Of a stretch of 64,000 bases of DNA, positions 36,503-44,965 are shown piece after piece. The notes under the pieces were generated by a model. The model saw only the letters and a list, made by a program, of their open reading frames with translations. It made no database searches and was not told where the DNA came from. Origin of the DNA: Streptomyces atratus (GTDB lineage Bacteria; Actinomycetota; Actinomycetes; Streptomycetales; Streptomycetaceae); assembly GCF_014648655.1 (NCBI RefSeq), contig NZ_BMRN01000009.1, forward strand, positions 186,001-250,000, read 5' to 3'. Each line of letters begins with the position of its first letter. Positions within the stretch are counted from its first letter, which is position 1. The translations under genes were made by a program, and so were the position numbers.

Positions 36503-36907
36503 TTGACCGAACGCAAGCCTGCGGGCGTCAGCTTCGAATCATGGGTCGACAAGCAGATCCGCGAGTCCGAGCAGCGCGGCGACTTCTCGCAGTTGCCGGG
36601 CTTCGGCAAGCCGCTCGACGGGCTCGACGCTCCCTACGACGAGACCTGGTGGATCAAGCAGAAGATGCAGCGGGAAGGGGTGTCGGTGCTCCCGCCGACA
36701 CTGGCGCTGCGCAAAGAGGCGGAGGAGGTGTGCGACGCCGTGCCCGGGGCGCGGACGGAGGCCGAGGTGCGGCGCATGTTGACGGAGGTCAACGAGAAGA
36801 TCCGGGCAGCCATCAGACGGCCGCCGCCGGGTCCCCTGTTGAACCTCAAACCGTTCGACATCGACGCCATGGTCGAGGAGTGGCGCGCGGCACGCGGACC
36901 GTCGTGA
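36503..36907 (+). CDS. DUF1992 (DnaJ-homologue-like) protein
   Basis: A 134-residue DUF1992 protein: SFESWVDKQIRESEQRGDFS, LPGFGKPLDGLDAPYDETWW, and VNEKIRAAIRRPPPGP are diagnostic. Function is unknown; the family is sometimes labelled DnaJ-like, although no J-domain HPD is present. TTG 36503 follows GAGAGGGG. It stands alone. Confidence 0.9.
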   Translation: MTERKPAGVSFESWVDKQIRESEQRGDFSQLPGFGKPLDGLDAPYDETWWIKQKMQREGVSVLPPTLALRKEAEEVCDAVPGARTEAEVRRMLTEVNEKIRAAIRRPPPGPLLNLKPFDIDAMVEEWRAARGPS

Positions 36908-36947
36908 CAGTCGGGAGCCCGGGAGCCCCGTGACAGTCGGGAGCCCG
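36903..36947. repeat. 19-bp direct repeat after DUF1992 gene
   Basis: CGTGACAGTCGGGAGCCCG is found at 36903-36921 and again at 36929-36947, separated by seven bases. The first copy includes the stop codon of the DUF1992 gene. It is a local duplication. Confidence 0.8.
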
Positions 36948-36995
36948 CGGACCCGGAAGTGGGTGCCCCGCAGCCGGATGCGTAATACTCACTCC

Positions 36996-37487
36996 ATGAC
37001 ACCGATCATTACGCGTCCGGGTGGCGGGGCGCGCAGCGAGACCGTACGCATCAGGCGGGCGACCGCACGGGACGCGAAACGGCTCACCCGGCTCGTCAGG
37101 ACCTCCCGCGCCTATGAGGGGCCCTACGCCGCCATGGTCGCCGGATACCGGGTGGGGCCCGACTACATCGAGACCCACCAGGTCTTCGCGGCCATCGAGC
37201 CCGGCACCGACCGGCTCCTCGGCTTCTACTCGCTGATCCTCGCCCCGCCGGAACTCGACCTCATGTTCGTCGCCGACGATGCGCAGGGGCTCGGCATCGG
37301 GCGGCTGCTCATCGGGCATCTGCGCGACGAGGCGCAGCGCGTCGGCCTGCCCGGCGTCCGCATCGTCTCGCACCCGCCCGCCGAGGGCTTCTACCGCAGT
37401 GTCGGGGCCCGGCGGACCGGCACCCTCGCGGCCAATCCACCCGCGGTGATGTGGGACCGGCCCGAACTGGTACTGCCGATCGCCTGA
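36996..37487 (+). CDS. GNAT-family N-acetyltransferase
   Basis: A 163-residue single-domain GNAT. It has the opening strand VRIRRATARDAKRLTRLVR, the strand LLGFYSLILAPPELDLMFV, the acetyl-CoA loop DDAQGLGIGRLLIGHL (Q-x-x-G-x-G) and a C-terminal SHPPAEGFYRSVGARRTG, the usual Asn/Ser-Pro..FY..GF end. ATG 36996 is at the end of a GC-poor -10-like stretch (TAATACT). The substrate is unknown. Confidence 0.87.
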   Translation: MTPIITRPGGGARSETVRIRRATARDAKRLTRLVRTSRAYEGPYAAMVAGYRVGPDYIETHQVFAAIEPGTDRLLGFYSLILAPPELDLMFVADDAQGLGIGRLLIGHLRDEAQRVGLPGVRIVSHPPAEGFYRSVGARRTGTLAANPPAVMWDRPELVLPIA

Positions 37488-37557
37488 CCCGACGCGGAAC
37501 GGCCCGGCCGGAACCCGTGCACGGAACCCGGCCGAACCCCCCTTCCAGTACGTCGTG

Positions 37558-37947
37558 TTATGAGGTCCAGCCCCCGTACGGACGCGTGATGATCTCCATG
37601 GCGTGACCGGCGGGATCGAGGAAGTAGACGCCTCGGCCGCCGTCGTTGTGGTTGATCTCGCCCGGATGCTTCTGATGCGGATCCGCGTAGTACGTGATCC
37701 CGAGCTCCTTGATGCGGGCGTACGCCGTGTCGAACTCCGCCTCCGAGACGAGGAAGGCGTAGTGCTGCATGACGATCGACGCCTCGGGAATGGTCGCGAA
37801 GTCCAGGGTGACCCCGTTCGCGGTGGCGACCGGTATGAACGGGCCCCATTCCCCGCCGACTTCCAGACCCAGTATGTTCGCCAGGAACTCGGCTGATTCC
37901 CGGTTGTCCCGGGCGTGAATGATGGTGTGATTCAACTCGACTGACAC
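37558..37947 (-). CDS. VOC-family (glyoxalase-like) protein
   Basis: A 129-residue vicinal-oxygen-chelate protein with paired beta-alpha-beta-beta-beta motifs: ELNHTIIHARDNRESAEFLA, ILGLEVGGEWGPF, and GRGVYFLDPAGHAMEIITRP. Putative metal ligands are His7, the His in MQHYAFLV and Glu in AMEII. It could be a ring-cleaving dioxygenase-like enzyme or a resistance-type binding protein. GTG 37947 starts it. It converges with the acetyltransferase gene. Confidence 0.88.
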   Translation of the reverse strand: MSVELNHTIIHARDNRESAEFLANILGLEVGGEWGPFIPVATANGVTLDFATIPEASIVMQHYAFLVSEAEFDTAYARIKELGITYYADPHQKHPGEINHNDGGRGVYFLDPAGHAMEIITRPYGGWTS

Positions 37948-38140
37948 TGTGGAATGCCTCCAACGGGCATCTCACGGGCACCTCCACGCCTCACCCGGCC
38001 GGTGACCGACGCGCGATGCCGTACTCAAGATCCTAGGCGGGGTCGTGCCGGTCGTCGAGGCCCGGTGCGCCCGCTGTGAGGTCTACGGTGGGAAAGGAGG
38101 GGAAGGCGCAGTACTCCGCGCATTCGGACGGAGGCTCACG

Positions 38141-38662
38141 GTGACCTCGGCATCCCACCTGCCTTGCGGCCCGGGCCGCGACACAGGCCGCCACGAGACG
38201 CCGGAGGAGCGGGCGGACCGGCAGTGGAACGAACTGCTCCAGGAACTGCGGGTGGCCCGGACGGGCGTCCAGATCCTGTTCGGCTTCCTGCTCGCCGTCG
38301 TCTGCCAGCCGCGCTTCACCGAGCTGTCGGACACCGACCGCACCATCTACGTGGTCACCGTGATGCCGGGCTCCGCCACCGTCGCCGCCCTCATCGGGCC
38401 CGTGTCGTACCACCGGCTGCTCACCGGACGACGGCTGAAGCCGCAGACGGTCACCTGGGCGTCACGGCTGACGGTGCTCGGGCTGGTCCTGCTGCTGTGC
38501 ACCATGTGTTCCGCGCTGCTGCTCATCCTGCGGGTGGCCCTGCACAACCCACTCGCCCTGTGGCTGGTCGGCGGCATGGCGCTGTGGTTCCTGGTCTGCT
38601 GGTTCGTGTTCCCGGCCTGGGCGCCGGCCCGCTCCTCACCCTCACCCGAACACGAGAAATGA
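38141..38662 (+). CDS. DUF6328-family membrane protein
   Basis: A 173-residue integral membrane protein. A charged N-terminus (ERADRQWNELLQELRVARTG) is followed by a first helix (VQILFGFLLAVVC) and the loop QPRFTELSDTDRTIYVVTVM. Three more hydrophobic segments follow, the last LWLVGGMALWFLVCWFVF. This is the recognisable actinobacterial DUF6328 pattern; function is unknown. GTG 38141 has GGAGG upstream. Confidence 0.82.
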   Translation: MTSASHLPCGPGRDTGRHETPEERADRQWNELLQELRVARTGVQILFGFLLAVVCQPRFTELSDTDRTIYVVTVMPGSATVAALIGPVSYHRLLTGRRLKPQTVTWASRLTVLGLVLLLCTMCSALLLILRVALHNPLALWLVGGMALWFLVCWFVFPAWAPARSSPSPEHEK

Positions 38663-38684
38663 CCGCTGTGCGAGGGTGGTCCGT

Positions 38685-39512
38685 TCAGCCGGAATCGCCA
38701 GCAGTGGGGCCCGGGACGTCCGTGACCGTGAAGAGTCCGCCGTCCGGGTCCAGCAGAGTCGCCTCGCTGCCCTGCCCCAGCGGACGCTGCTCGACCAGAC
38801 TGCCGCCGTGCCGCCGCGCCGCCTCGACCGTGGCCGCCAGGTCGGCGACGGGGAAGTGGACCTGCCAGTGCGGGCGGACCAGCGGATCGGGTGCCGCCTC
38901 CACCGCACCGGAGCTGATCCGGGCGAGCTGACGCCCCTCGCACTCGACGATGACCTCGTCCTTCTCGTACGACACCTCGCAGCACCCGGGCCGCCCGCTC
39001 GCCCAGTCGAGCACCCCGCCGTAGAAGATCGCCGCATCGAAGGCGTTCCTGGTGTGCAGGCGCAGCCAGGCGTGCGAGCGGTCGTCCGGCGCGGGGGGCG
39101 ACGTCGCGGGCTCGGTCCGCTCCCAGATACCGAACACCGCACCGTCGAGGTCCGCCGCCAGGGCCCCGCGCCCCTTGCCGAGTGCCAGCGGTCCCACCGC
39201 GACCGTGCCGCTGCGCTCACGGATGCGTGAGGCTGCCGCGTCGGCGTCGGGGACGGCGAAGTACGGGGTCCAGGCCACGGCCACCCGGTAGGCGGTCGCC
39301 ACCGCGCCGATGCCGGCGACCGGCACATCCCCGCGGCGCGCGACGGAGAACTCCTGCCCCAGCTTGCCCGGCCGGAAGGTCCAGCCCAGCACGGCGGCGT
39401 AGAACTTCTGCGCGGATTCCAGGTCGCGGGTCATGAGGTTGACCCAGCAGGGCGCTGCGGATCCGGTCAGCGGCGCCGGCATCGACGCCGTTCCAGGATG
39501 GCTTCCGGTCAT
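38685..39512 (-). CDS. two-domain VOC-family (glyoxalase-like) protein
   Basis: A 275-residue protein with two VOC halves. The first (about 12-130) has CWVNLMTRDLESAQKFYAAV, LGWTFRPG and YFAVPDADAAASRIRE. The second (about 140-265) has AWLRLHTRNAFDAAIFYGGV and HWQVHFPVADLAATVEAARR and ends LLDPDGGLFTVTDVPGP. The layout resembles hydroxylase/antibiotic-binding-like VOC proteins of streptomycetes. ATG 39512 is preferred to an upstream frame that is compositionally poor. The substrate is unknown. Confidence 0.88.
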   Translation of the reverse strand: MTGSHPGTASMPAPLTGSAAPCWVNLMTRDLESAQKFYAAVLGWTFRPGKLGQEFSVARRGDVPVAGIGAVATAYRVAVAWTPYFAVPDADAAASRIRERSGTVAVGPLALGKGRGALAADLDGAVFGIWERTEPATSPPAPDDRSHAWLRLHTRNAFDAAIFYGGVLDWASGRPGCCEVSYEKDEVIVECEGRQLARISSGAVEAAPDPLVRPHWQVHFPVADLAATVEAARRHGGSLVEQRPLGQGSEATLLDPDGGLFTVTDVPGPTAGDSG

Positions 39513-39635
39513 GGTCCTACTGCCTTCATCGGTTCTGCGGCCCGCGCGTGACGGCGGCCGTCGGAGCCTCACCAGCCTCACCGCGAGCGGTCGCTCCCGC
39601 AACACGCGGCACTGCCGCCTGCCTCGCCGCAGCGC

Positions 39636-40058
39636 TCATTGAGGCGTCTGCGTCCCCTGGTCTCCCTGAGGCCTGTCACGCTGCTCGTCGCTGTCGCGAT
39701 GGATGGTCTCGCTTCCGTGGTCACCGAGCTCATAGGGGGACAGGCCCCGGCCGTCGGGCGGGAAGCTGTCGTCGCCGTGGACGTCGCGTTGCTCGATATG
39801 GCTCCGGTGGTCGGGCCGCAGCGGCTGCTCCTCGGGCCGGGGCGGAGGCAGCTCCTGGGCTCGGCGCCGCCTGCCCAGCCAGACGGCACCGATCAGCACG
39901 CCCACCAGCGCCACTCCGACAATTCCCATGATCACGCCGGTCGCGCCCCGCCCGTCGGCGAGGGTGAGGGCCAGCGAACTGAGATCTCCGTTCGATACGT
40001 CCATGCCTCCCGGATACCCCGAGGAGGAGGCATCACTCGGTAATGACTGTGAATTCAT
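39636..40058 (-). CDS. DUF6479-family small membrane protein
   Basis: A protein of up to 140 residues with one membrane helix (GVIMGIVGVALVGVLIGAVW) followed at once by GRRRRAQELPPPRPEEQP and an acidic His-rich tail ending LSPYELGDHG. This is the DUF6479 pattern of Streptomyces. Start choice is uncertain: ATG 40058 has a weak upstream signal, while ATG 40004 has GGGAGG but only one base away. The 5' flank is AT-rich and probably promoter. Confidence 0.75.
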   Translation of the reverse strand: MNSQSLPSDASSSGYPGGMDVSNGDLSSLALTLADGRGATGVIMGIVGVALVGVLIGAVWLGRRRRAQELPPPRPEEQPLRPDHRSHIEQRDVHGDDSFPPDGRGLSPYELGDHGSETIHRDSDEQRDRPQGDQGTQTPQ

Positions 40059-40273
40059 GTTTTAAGTGGATATAAACCTAAAAGTGTTTCGGTCTCACGA
40101 GGGCGATCAGCGGGGGTTCCCGGTGCCTTGGGTCATCCGCTTGCCGACGGCTTCGTGTCGCCGTCACCCAGCCGTGGGGTGAGCCTGGAGAGGATCCTCG
40201 AACCGCTGGAGGGAACCGATGGGAGCGCCGAATCCGCTCGGCCGGTGGCCGGTCCACCAACAGTTGACCGGGG

Positions 40274-40534
40274 GTGATCCGCTGGGCCGCGGAGCGTCGG
40301 CTTTGCATGGTGGGCGAGACCTGCCGACAGGGGTGGGCCGGCGCGTTGCTGCGCTCCGCCCGCACCCTGACCGCGGTCGGCGGGGTGGGTGCGACGCTCC
40401 TCGGCGGCCGCAGCCGACCGGCCGCTGTCGGGGCCGGGCTCGGACTGCTCGCCGGTTCGGCATGCACACGCTTCGGGATCTTCGCGGCAGGCATCGCCTC
40501 CGTCGAGGACCCGTCCACACCGTCGGCCCCCAGC
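40274..40534 (+). pseudogene. C-terminal remnant of an NrfD-type membrane subunit
   Basis: In one frame the sequence reads AAERRLCMVGETCRQGWAGA, then RSARTLTAVGGVGATLLGGR, then AGSACTRFGIFAAGIASVED. This order (E-R-R-L-x-M-V-G-E-x-Y-R-x-G-x-A; A-x-x-L-T; S-A-x-T-R-F-G-x-F-x-A-G-x-x-S-A-x-D-P) is the C-terminal end of NrfD/PsrC-like quinone-interacting membrane subunits, as found next to formate dehydrogenases. The other helices and partner ferredoxin genes are not in the window. 40059-40273 has no other supported gene. Confidence 0.6.
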
Positions 40535-40574
40535 GCGGGGACGCATCACACAACGCAGAGCGGAAGGAACCGCG

Positions 40575-40970
40575 GTGAACAGCATCAAGGAGAAGCAGAC
40601 GGAGGAGAGCCCGCACGTCGAGGACGTCTCTGTCGTCATCAGCGGGTGCGATACGGGCGACGCGCGGATGGTCTTCGACGCGCTGCGGGCCGCCTTCACC
40701 ACTGACCGGGCCTCGGTCGACGTACCGAAGAAACTCGCGGAAAGGCGCCCCACCGCATGGGTGGCGACCGTCGATGTCACCGAGGAGAGAGTGGTCTCGG
40801 GGCCGGTCTCACTCGGCGGACCCGTGTCGATCGATGTGCAGGGCGGCTACTGGGCGGTCGAACGGCTCCGGCGGAGCCTGGCCCATGCCTTCGACGTACG
40901 GGTCGTCGGGACGGTCTCCGGAGATCAGGAGGAAGAGGTACGCCTCCGCCTGAAAAGCCGGGAGAGCTGA
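40575..40970 (+). CDS. hypothetical protein with repeat-encoded C-terminus
   Basis: A 131-residue protein starting at GTG 40575 (AAGGA upstream). Its core alternates strand and helix: VEDVSVVISGCDTGDARMVF, TAWVATVDVTEERV, YWAVERLRRSLAHAFDVRVV. No family is recognised. The last codons (LKSRES) and the stop at 40968-40970 lie in a 17-base repeat that continues downstream. A change of one repeat unit would shift the frame and replace the tail. Confidence 0.65.
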   Translation: MNSIKEKQTEESPHVEDVSVVISGCDTGDARMVFDALRAAFTTDRASVDVPKKLAERRPTAWVATVDVTEERVVSGPVSLGGPVSIDVQGGYWAVERLRRSLAHAFDVRVVGTVSGDQEEEVRLRLKSRES

Positions 40971-41009
40971 AAAGCCGAGAGAGCCGAGAGAGCCGAGAGA
41001 GTCGAGAGG
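40950..41009. repeat. short tandem repeats at the end of the hypothetical gene
   Basis: Two 17-base copies, CTGAAAAGCCG(G/A)GAGAG at 40950-40966 and 40967-40983, run into three CCGAGAGAG units (40975-41001) and a degenerate fourth. Seventeen is not a multiple of three, so slippage would change the reading frame of the overlapping gene. Confidence 0.8.
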
Positions 41010-41099
41010 CCACGGCCCGACGACGGAGCAATGAAGCAGGAAGGTATTACATATCTGATAGAAAGCGGACAAAAGGCCACCCCTGAAAGGTGCGAGTGA

Positions 41100-41666
41100 G
41101 TGGACCCCTCTCGCGGGCGGGACGACGGTGCGCAACAGCCGGGAGCAACCGGCGACCGTTCCACCCTGACACTGCACATCAACGGAACCGAGCAGACCCT
41201 GACGCTTGATCACCGAACCACGGTCCTGGACGCGCTCCGCGAAGACCTCGGCCTCACCGGCGCGAAGAAGGGCTGCGACCACGGACAGTGCGGGGCGTGC
41301 ACCGTCATCGTCGACGGACGGCGCGCCAACAGCTGCCTGCTGCTCGCCGTCGCCCACGACGGCGCCCGCATCACCACCGTCGAGGGCCTCGCCGACGGCG
41401 ACCGGCTCCACCCCGTCCAGGAAGCCTTCCTGGACCGCGACGCCCTGCAGTGCGGCTACTGCACACCCGGCCAGATCTGCTCCGCCGTCGGCATGCTCGG
41501 CGAGGCGGCGGACGGCTTCCCGTCCCATGTCACCACTCGCACCGCGCCCGTATCCGCCCCGGCGCCGCTCGACGCCCCCGAGATCCGCGAGCGGATGAGC
41601 GGCAACCTGTGCCGCTGCGGCGCCTACCCCCGTATCGTCGAGGCGATCGAGGACGTGGCGCCGTGA
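41100..41666 (+). CDS. molybdenum hydroxylase [2Fe-2S] subunit (PaoA/YagT-like)
   Basis: A 188-residue xanthine-oxidase-family iron-sulfur subunit. The plant-type [2Fe-2S] cluster is CDHGQCGACTV with a following Cys. The second, helical-domain cluster uses CGYCTPGQI and NLCRCGAYP. E. coli PaoA carries a Tat leader; here the N-terminal extension is hydrophilic and has no twin-arginine signal, so the complex should be cytoplasmic. GTG 41100 begins it. Its stop overlaps the next start (GTGA). Confidence 0.93.
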   Translation: MDPSRGRDDGAQQPGATGDRSTLTLHINGTEQTLTLDHRTTVLDALREDLGLTGAKKGCDHGQCGACTVIVDGRRANSCLLLAVAHDGARITTVEGLADGDRLHPVQEAFLDRDALQCGYCTPGQICSAVGMLGEAADGFPSHVTTRTAPVSAPAPLDAPEIRERMSGNLCRCGAYPRIVEAIEDVAP

Positions 41667-42649
41667 AACCATTCGGCTACCTCCGCGCCCGGTCCACCGC
41701 CGAAGCGGTCCGTGAGAGTTCCGCCCACCCAGGCGCCGGATTCCTCGGCGGCGGCACCAACCTCGTCGACCTGATGAAGCTCGGAGTGGAAACCCCCGAC
41801 CTGCTCATCGACATCAGTCGACTGCCCCTGGACCAGGTGGGCGACACCGACAACGGCGGACTGCGCATCGGTGCGACCGTACGCAACAGCGACCTGGCCG
41901 CCCATCCCGCCGTACGCACCCGCTACCCCGTCCTGTCGCAGGCACTGCTGTCCGGCGCATCCGGGCAGCTCCGCAACACCGCCACGACCGGCGGCAACCT
42001 GCTGCAGCGCACCCGGTGCCCCTACTTCCAGGACACCTCCAAGCCCTGCAACAAGCGGGAACCCGGCACCGGCTGCCCCGCCCTCGAAGGCGCCCATCGC
42101 GATCTCGCCGTACTCGGCCACTCCGAGCACTGCGTCGCCACGCACCCGTCCGACATGGCCGTGGCCCTGTCCGCGCTCGACGCCACCGTCCAGCTGCACG
42201 GGCCGGACGGCGAACGGACCGTACCCGCCACCGAATTCCACCGGCTGCCGGGCGACACCCCCCACCGGGACACCGAGATCCGGGCCGGTGAGCTCATCAC
42301 CGAGGTGGTCCTGCCGCCGCGCCCGGACGGCGCCGGTTCCCTCTACCGAAAGGCCCGCGACCGCGCCTCGTTCGCGTTCGCCCTCGCGTCCGTCGCCGCG
42401 GTACTGGGGGTCCGCGACGGCCGGATCGAGCATGCGGCGCTGGCTTTCGGCGGGCTTGCCCACCGGCCCTGGCGCGCATACGCCGCAGAAGAAGCACTCC
42501 GGGGCGCACCGGCGACCGGCGAGACCTTCGAACGGGCCGTGGACGCCGAACTCGCCGCGGCCCGGCCGCTGCGCGACAACGCGTTCAAGGTGGGCCTCGC
42601 CCGCAGTCTGGCCGTCGACGCGCTGGCCGAACTCGCCGCCGACAGCTGA
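41663..42649 (+). CDS. molybdenum hydroxylase FAD subunit (PaoB/YagS-like)
   Basis: A 328-residue FAD-binding subunit. The flavin-binding loop is GFLGGGTNLVDLMKLG and the second motif ATTGGNLLQRTRCPYF. The insert that follows (CPYFQDTSKPCNKREPGTGC, then EHC) supplies four cysteines, the [4Fe-4S] site seen in PaoB but absent from ordinary xanthine dehydrogenase FAD subunits. GTG 41663 overlaps the preceding stop. Confidence 0.93.
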   Translation: MKPFGYLRARSTAEAVRESSAHPGAGFLGGGTNLVDLMKLGVETPDLLIDISRLPLDQVGDTDNGGLRIGATVRNSDLAAHPAVRTRYPVLSQALLSGASGQLRNTATTGGNLLQRTRCPYFQDTSKPCNKREPGTGCPALEGAHRDLAVLGHSEHCVATHPSDMAVALSALDATVQLHGPDGERTVPATEFHRLPGDTPHRDTEIRAGELITEVVLPPRPDGAGSLYRKARDRASFAFALASVAAVLGVRDGRIEHAALAFGGLAHRPWRAYAAEEALRGAPATGETFERAVDAELAAARPLRDNAFKVGLARSLAVDALAELAADS

Positions 42650-42691
42650 GCAACCGCACAAACGCCGACCCGCAGACGTGAGGACCCCGTC

Positions 42692-44791
42692 ATGAGCCAG
42701 GCCCCTCCACCACTGGGCACCCCCGCCGCACGCCGCGAGGGCCGGGACAAGGTAACGGGCACCGCCCGTTACGCCGCCGAGCACACCCCGCCGGGCTGTC
42801 TGTACGGCTGGCCCGTCCCCGCCACCATTGCCCGCGGCCGCGTCAGCGCCGTCCACACCGACGAGGCCCTGGCCCTGCCGGGCGTGCACGCCGTCCTCAG
42901 CCACGACAACGCCCCGCGGCTGAAACAGCCCGACGATCCGATCCTCGCCGTCCTCCAGGACGACCGGGTCCCGCACCGGGGCTGGTACATCGCGCTCGTG
43001 GTGGCCGACACGCTCGACCACGCCCGCGCCGGGGCCGAGGCACTGCGGATCGCGTACGAGACCACCGAGCACGATGTCGTCCTGTCCGAGAACCACCCCG
43101 GCCTGTACACGCCGGAGACCGTCAACGGCGAGTACCCCGCCGTCCGCGAACGCGGCGACGCCGACAGGGCCTTCGCCATGGCACCCGTACAGGTCGACGC
43201 CACGTACGCCATCGGCGCCCTGCACAACCACCCCATGGAGCCACACGCCTCCACCGCGCAGTGGACGCAGGACGGGCACCTGCACGTCCATGACTCGAAT
43301 CAGGGCTCCACCACAGTCCGTGAGAGCCTTGCCGCCGCCTTCGGGCTCCGGCCGCAGCAGGTCACCGTGGTCTCCGAACACGTCGGAGGCGGCTTCGGCT
43401 GCAAAGGCACCACACGCCCGCAGGCCGTCCTGGCGGCCATGGCCGCGCGCCACACCGGACGCCCCGTCAAGATCGCCCTGCCCCGGCGCCAGTTGGCTGC
43501 CGTGGTCGGCCACCGCCCGCCCACCGTGCAGCGCCTCCGGCTCGGTGCCGAACTCGACGGCACCCTCACCTCGGTCTCCCACGAGGTCATCACCCAGACC
43601 TCCACCGTCAAGGAGTTCGTGGAGCAGGCGGCCGTCCCGGCCCGCATCATGTACGGGTCGGCTCACAGCCGTACCACCCATCGTGTGACCGCCCTGGATG
43701 TGCCGAGCCCCTCCTGGATGCGCGCGCCGGGCGAAGCCCCGGGCATGTACGCCCTGGAATCCGCCATGGACGAACTCGCCGCGGCCCTCGGCATCGACCC
43801 CGTCGAACTGCGCCTGCGCAACGATCCGGCCGACGAGCCCGACTCCGGCCGCCCGTTCAGCAGCCGGGGCCTCGCCGCCTGTCTGGAGGAGGGTGCCGCA
43901 CGCTTCGGCTGGTACGACCGTGATCCGCGCCCCGCGGTCCGTGAGGAGGGTCCGCTGCTGGTCGGTACGGGCGTCGCGTCCGCCACGTATCCCGTGTACA
44001 TCGCCGGCTCCAGTGCCTCGGCACACGCCGCAACCGACGGCTCATACCGCATCCAGGTCAATGCCACCGACATCGGCACCGGGGCCCGCACCGTACTCGC
44101 GCAGATCGCGGCCTCCGTACTGAACACCCCGGTGGAGAACATCCGGATCGACATCGGCAGCAGCGAACTGCCCGACGCCCCGCTGGCCGGCGGATCCTCG
44201 GGTACGGCCTCCTGGGGCTGGTCCGTGCACAAGGCTTCCACTGCCCTCCTGCGGCAACTGCGCGAGTGCACCGGCCCCCTTCCCGCCGAGGGACTGACGA
44301 TCTTCGCGGACACCGAGCAGGAGACCTCCGAGAAGTCTCCGTACGCACGGCATGCGTTCGGTGCGCAATTCGCCGAGGTCGCTGTCGACTCCCGCACCGG
44401 AGAAGTACGGGTGCGCCGGATGCTCGGTGTCTTCGCCGCCGGGCACATCCTCAACCCCCGTACCGCACGCTCCCAGTTCATCGGAGGTATGACCATGGGA
44501 ATCGGCATGGCCCTGACCGAGGGCAGCACCATGGACCCCGTCTTCGGCGACTTCACCGAGAGCGATCTCGCCTCTTACCATGTGCCGGTCTGCGCCGACG
44601 TACCGGAGATCGAGGTGCACTGGATCGACGAGGACGACCCGCATCTCAACCCGATGGGCAGCAAGGGCATCGGCGAGATCGGTATCGTCGGCGCCGCGGC
44701 GGCCGTCGGCAACGCTGTCCGGCACGCCACCGGCGTCCGGCTGCGCAGCCTTCCTCTCACTCCGGACACGCTGCTGCCGTATCTGCTCTGA
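42692..44791 (+). CDS. molybdenum hydroxylase molybdopterin-binding subunit (PaoC/YagR-like)
   Basis: A 699-residue catalytic subunit of the xanthine oxidase family. DKVTGTARYAAEHTPPGCLY begins the family; VSEHVGGGFGCKGTTRP is the first cofactor loop, WMRAPGEAPGMYALESAMDE the second, AGGSSGTASWGWSVHKA the third, and SKGIGEIGIVGAAAAVGNAV contains the conserved catalytic Glu (G-E-x-G). PaoABC oxidises aromatic and other aldehydes to acids; the same is inferred here. The molybdenum cofactor would be the cytosine-dinucleotide form in that clade. No MoCo chaperone of XdhC type is adjacent. Confidence 0.93.
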   Translation: MSQAPPPLGTPAARREGRDKVTGTARYAAEHTPPGCLYGWPVPATIARGRVSAVHTDEALALPGVHAVLSHDNAPRLKQPDDPILAVLQDDRVPHRGWYIALVVADTLDHARAGAEALRIAYETTEHDVVLSENHPGLYTPETVNGEYPAVRERGDADRAFAMAPVQVDATYAIGALHNHPMEPHASTAQWTQDGHLHVHDSNQGSTTVRESLAAAFGLRPQQVTVVSEHVGGGFGCKGTTRPQAVLAAMAARHTGRPVKIALPRRQLAAVVGHRPPTVQRLRLGAELDGTLTSVSHEVITQTSTVKEFVEQAAVPARIMYGSAHSRTTHRVTALDVPSPSWMRAPGEAPGMYALESAMDELAAALGIDPVELRLRNDPADEPDSGRPFSSRGLAACLEEGAARFGWYDRDPRPAVREEGPLLVGTGVASATYPVYIAGSSASAHAATDGSYRIQVNATDIGTGARTVLAQIAASVLNTPVENIRIDIGSSELPDAPLAGGSSGTASWGWSVHKASTALLRQLRECTGPLPAEGLTIFADTEQETSEKSPYARHAFGAQFAEVAVDSRTGEVRVRRMLGVFAAGHILNPRTARSQFIGGMTMGIGMALTEGSTMDPVFGDFTESDLASYHVPVCADVPEIEVHWIDEDDPHLNPMGSKGIGEIGIVGAAAAVGNAVRHATGVRLRSLPLTPDTLLPYLL

Positions 44792-44854
44792 CCTGGGAAG
44801 ATGCTTGTGGTATGGCAGGCCCGTCGGCCCCTGTGTTGCGCGTCCGGCTCTGCG

Positions 44855-44876
44855 GGGTCACCCTGTTGAGTGACCC
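44855..44876 (+). terminator. hairpin after the molybdenum hydroxylase operon
   Basis: GGGTCAC and GTGACCC with an 8-base loop, 64 bases after the stop of the last subunit gene. Probable operon terminator. Confidence 0.55.
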
Positions 44877-44965
44877 ATAAGTGACATCTGCTCACTCTTC
44901 GTATTCGGGGGGTCGTTGGTTCAATGGGGCGAAGTCAGTGGGCCTCGATGTGAGGAGCCTCGACG

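Noticed and set aside
37498..37535. GC-rich repeats between two convergent genes as a terminator
   Set aside because: Several weak alternative pairings and no clear stem; not listed as a feature.
40968..41015. CRISPR-like array from the tandem repeats
   Set aside because: Units are 9 and 17 bases and contiguous with no spacers; simple tandem repeat.
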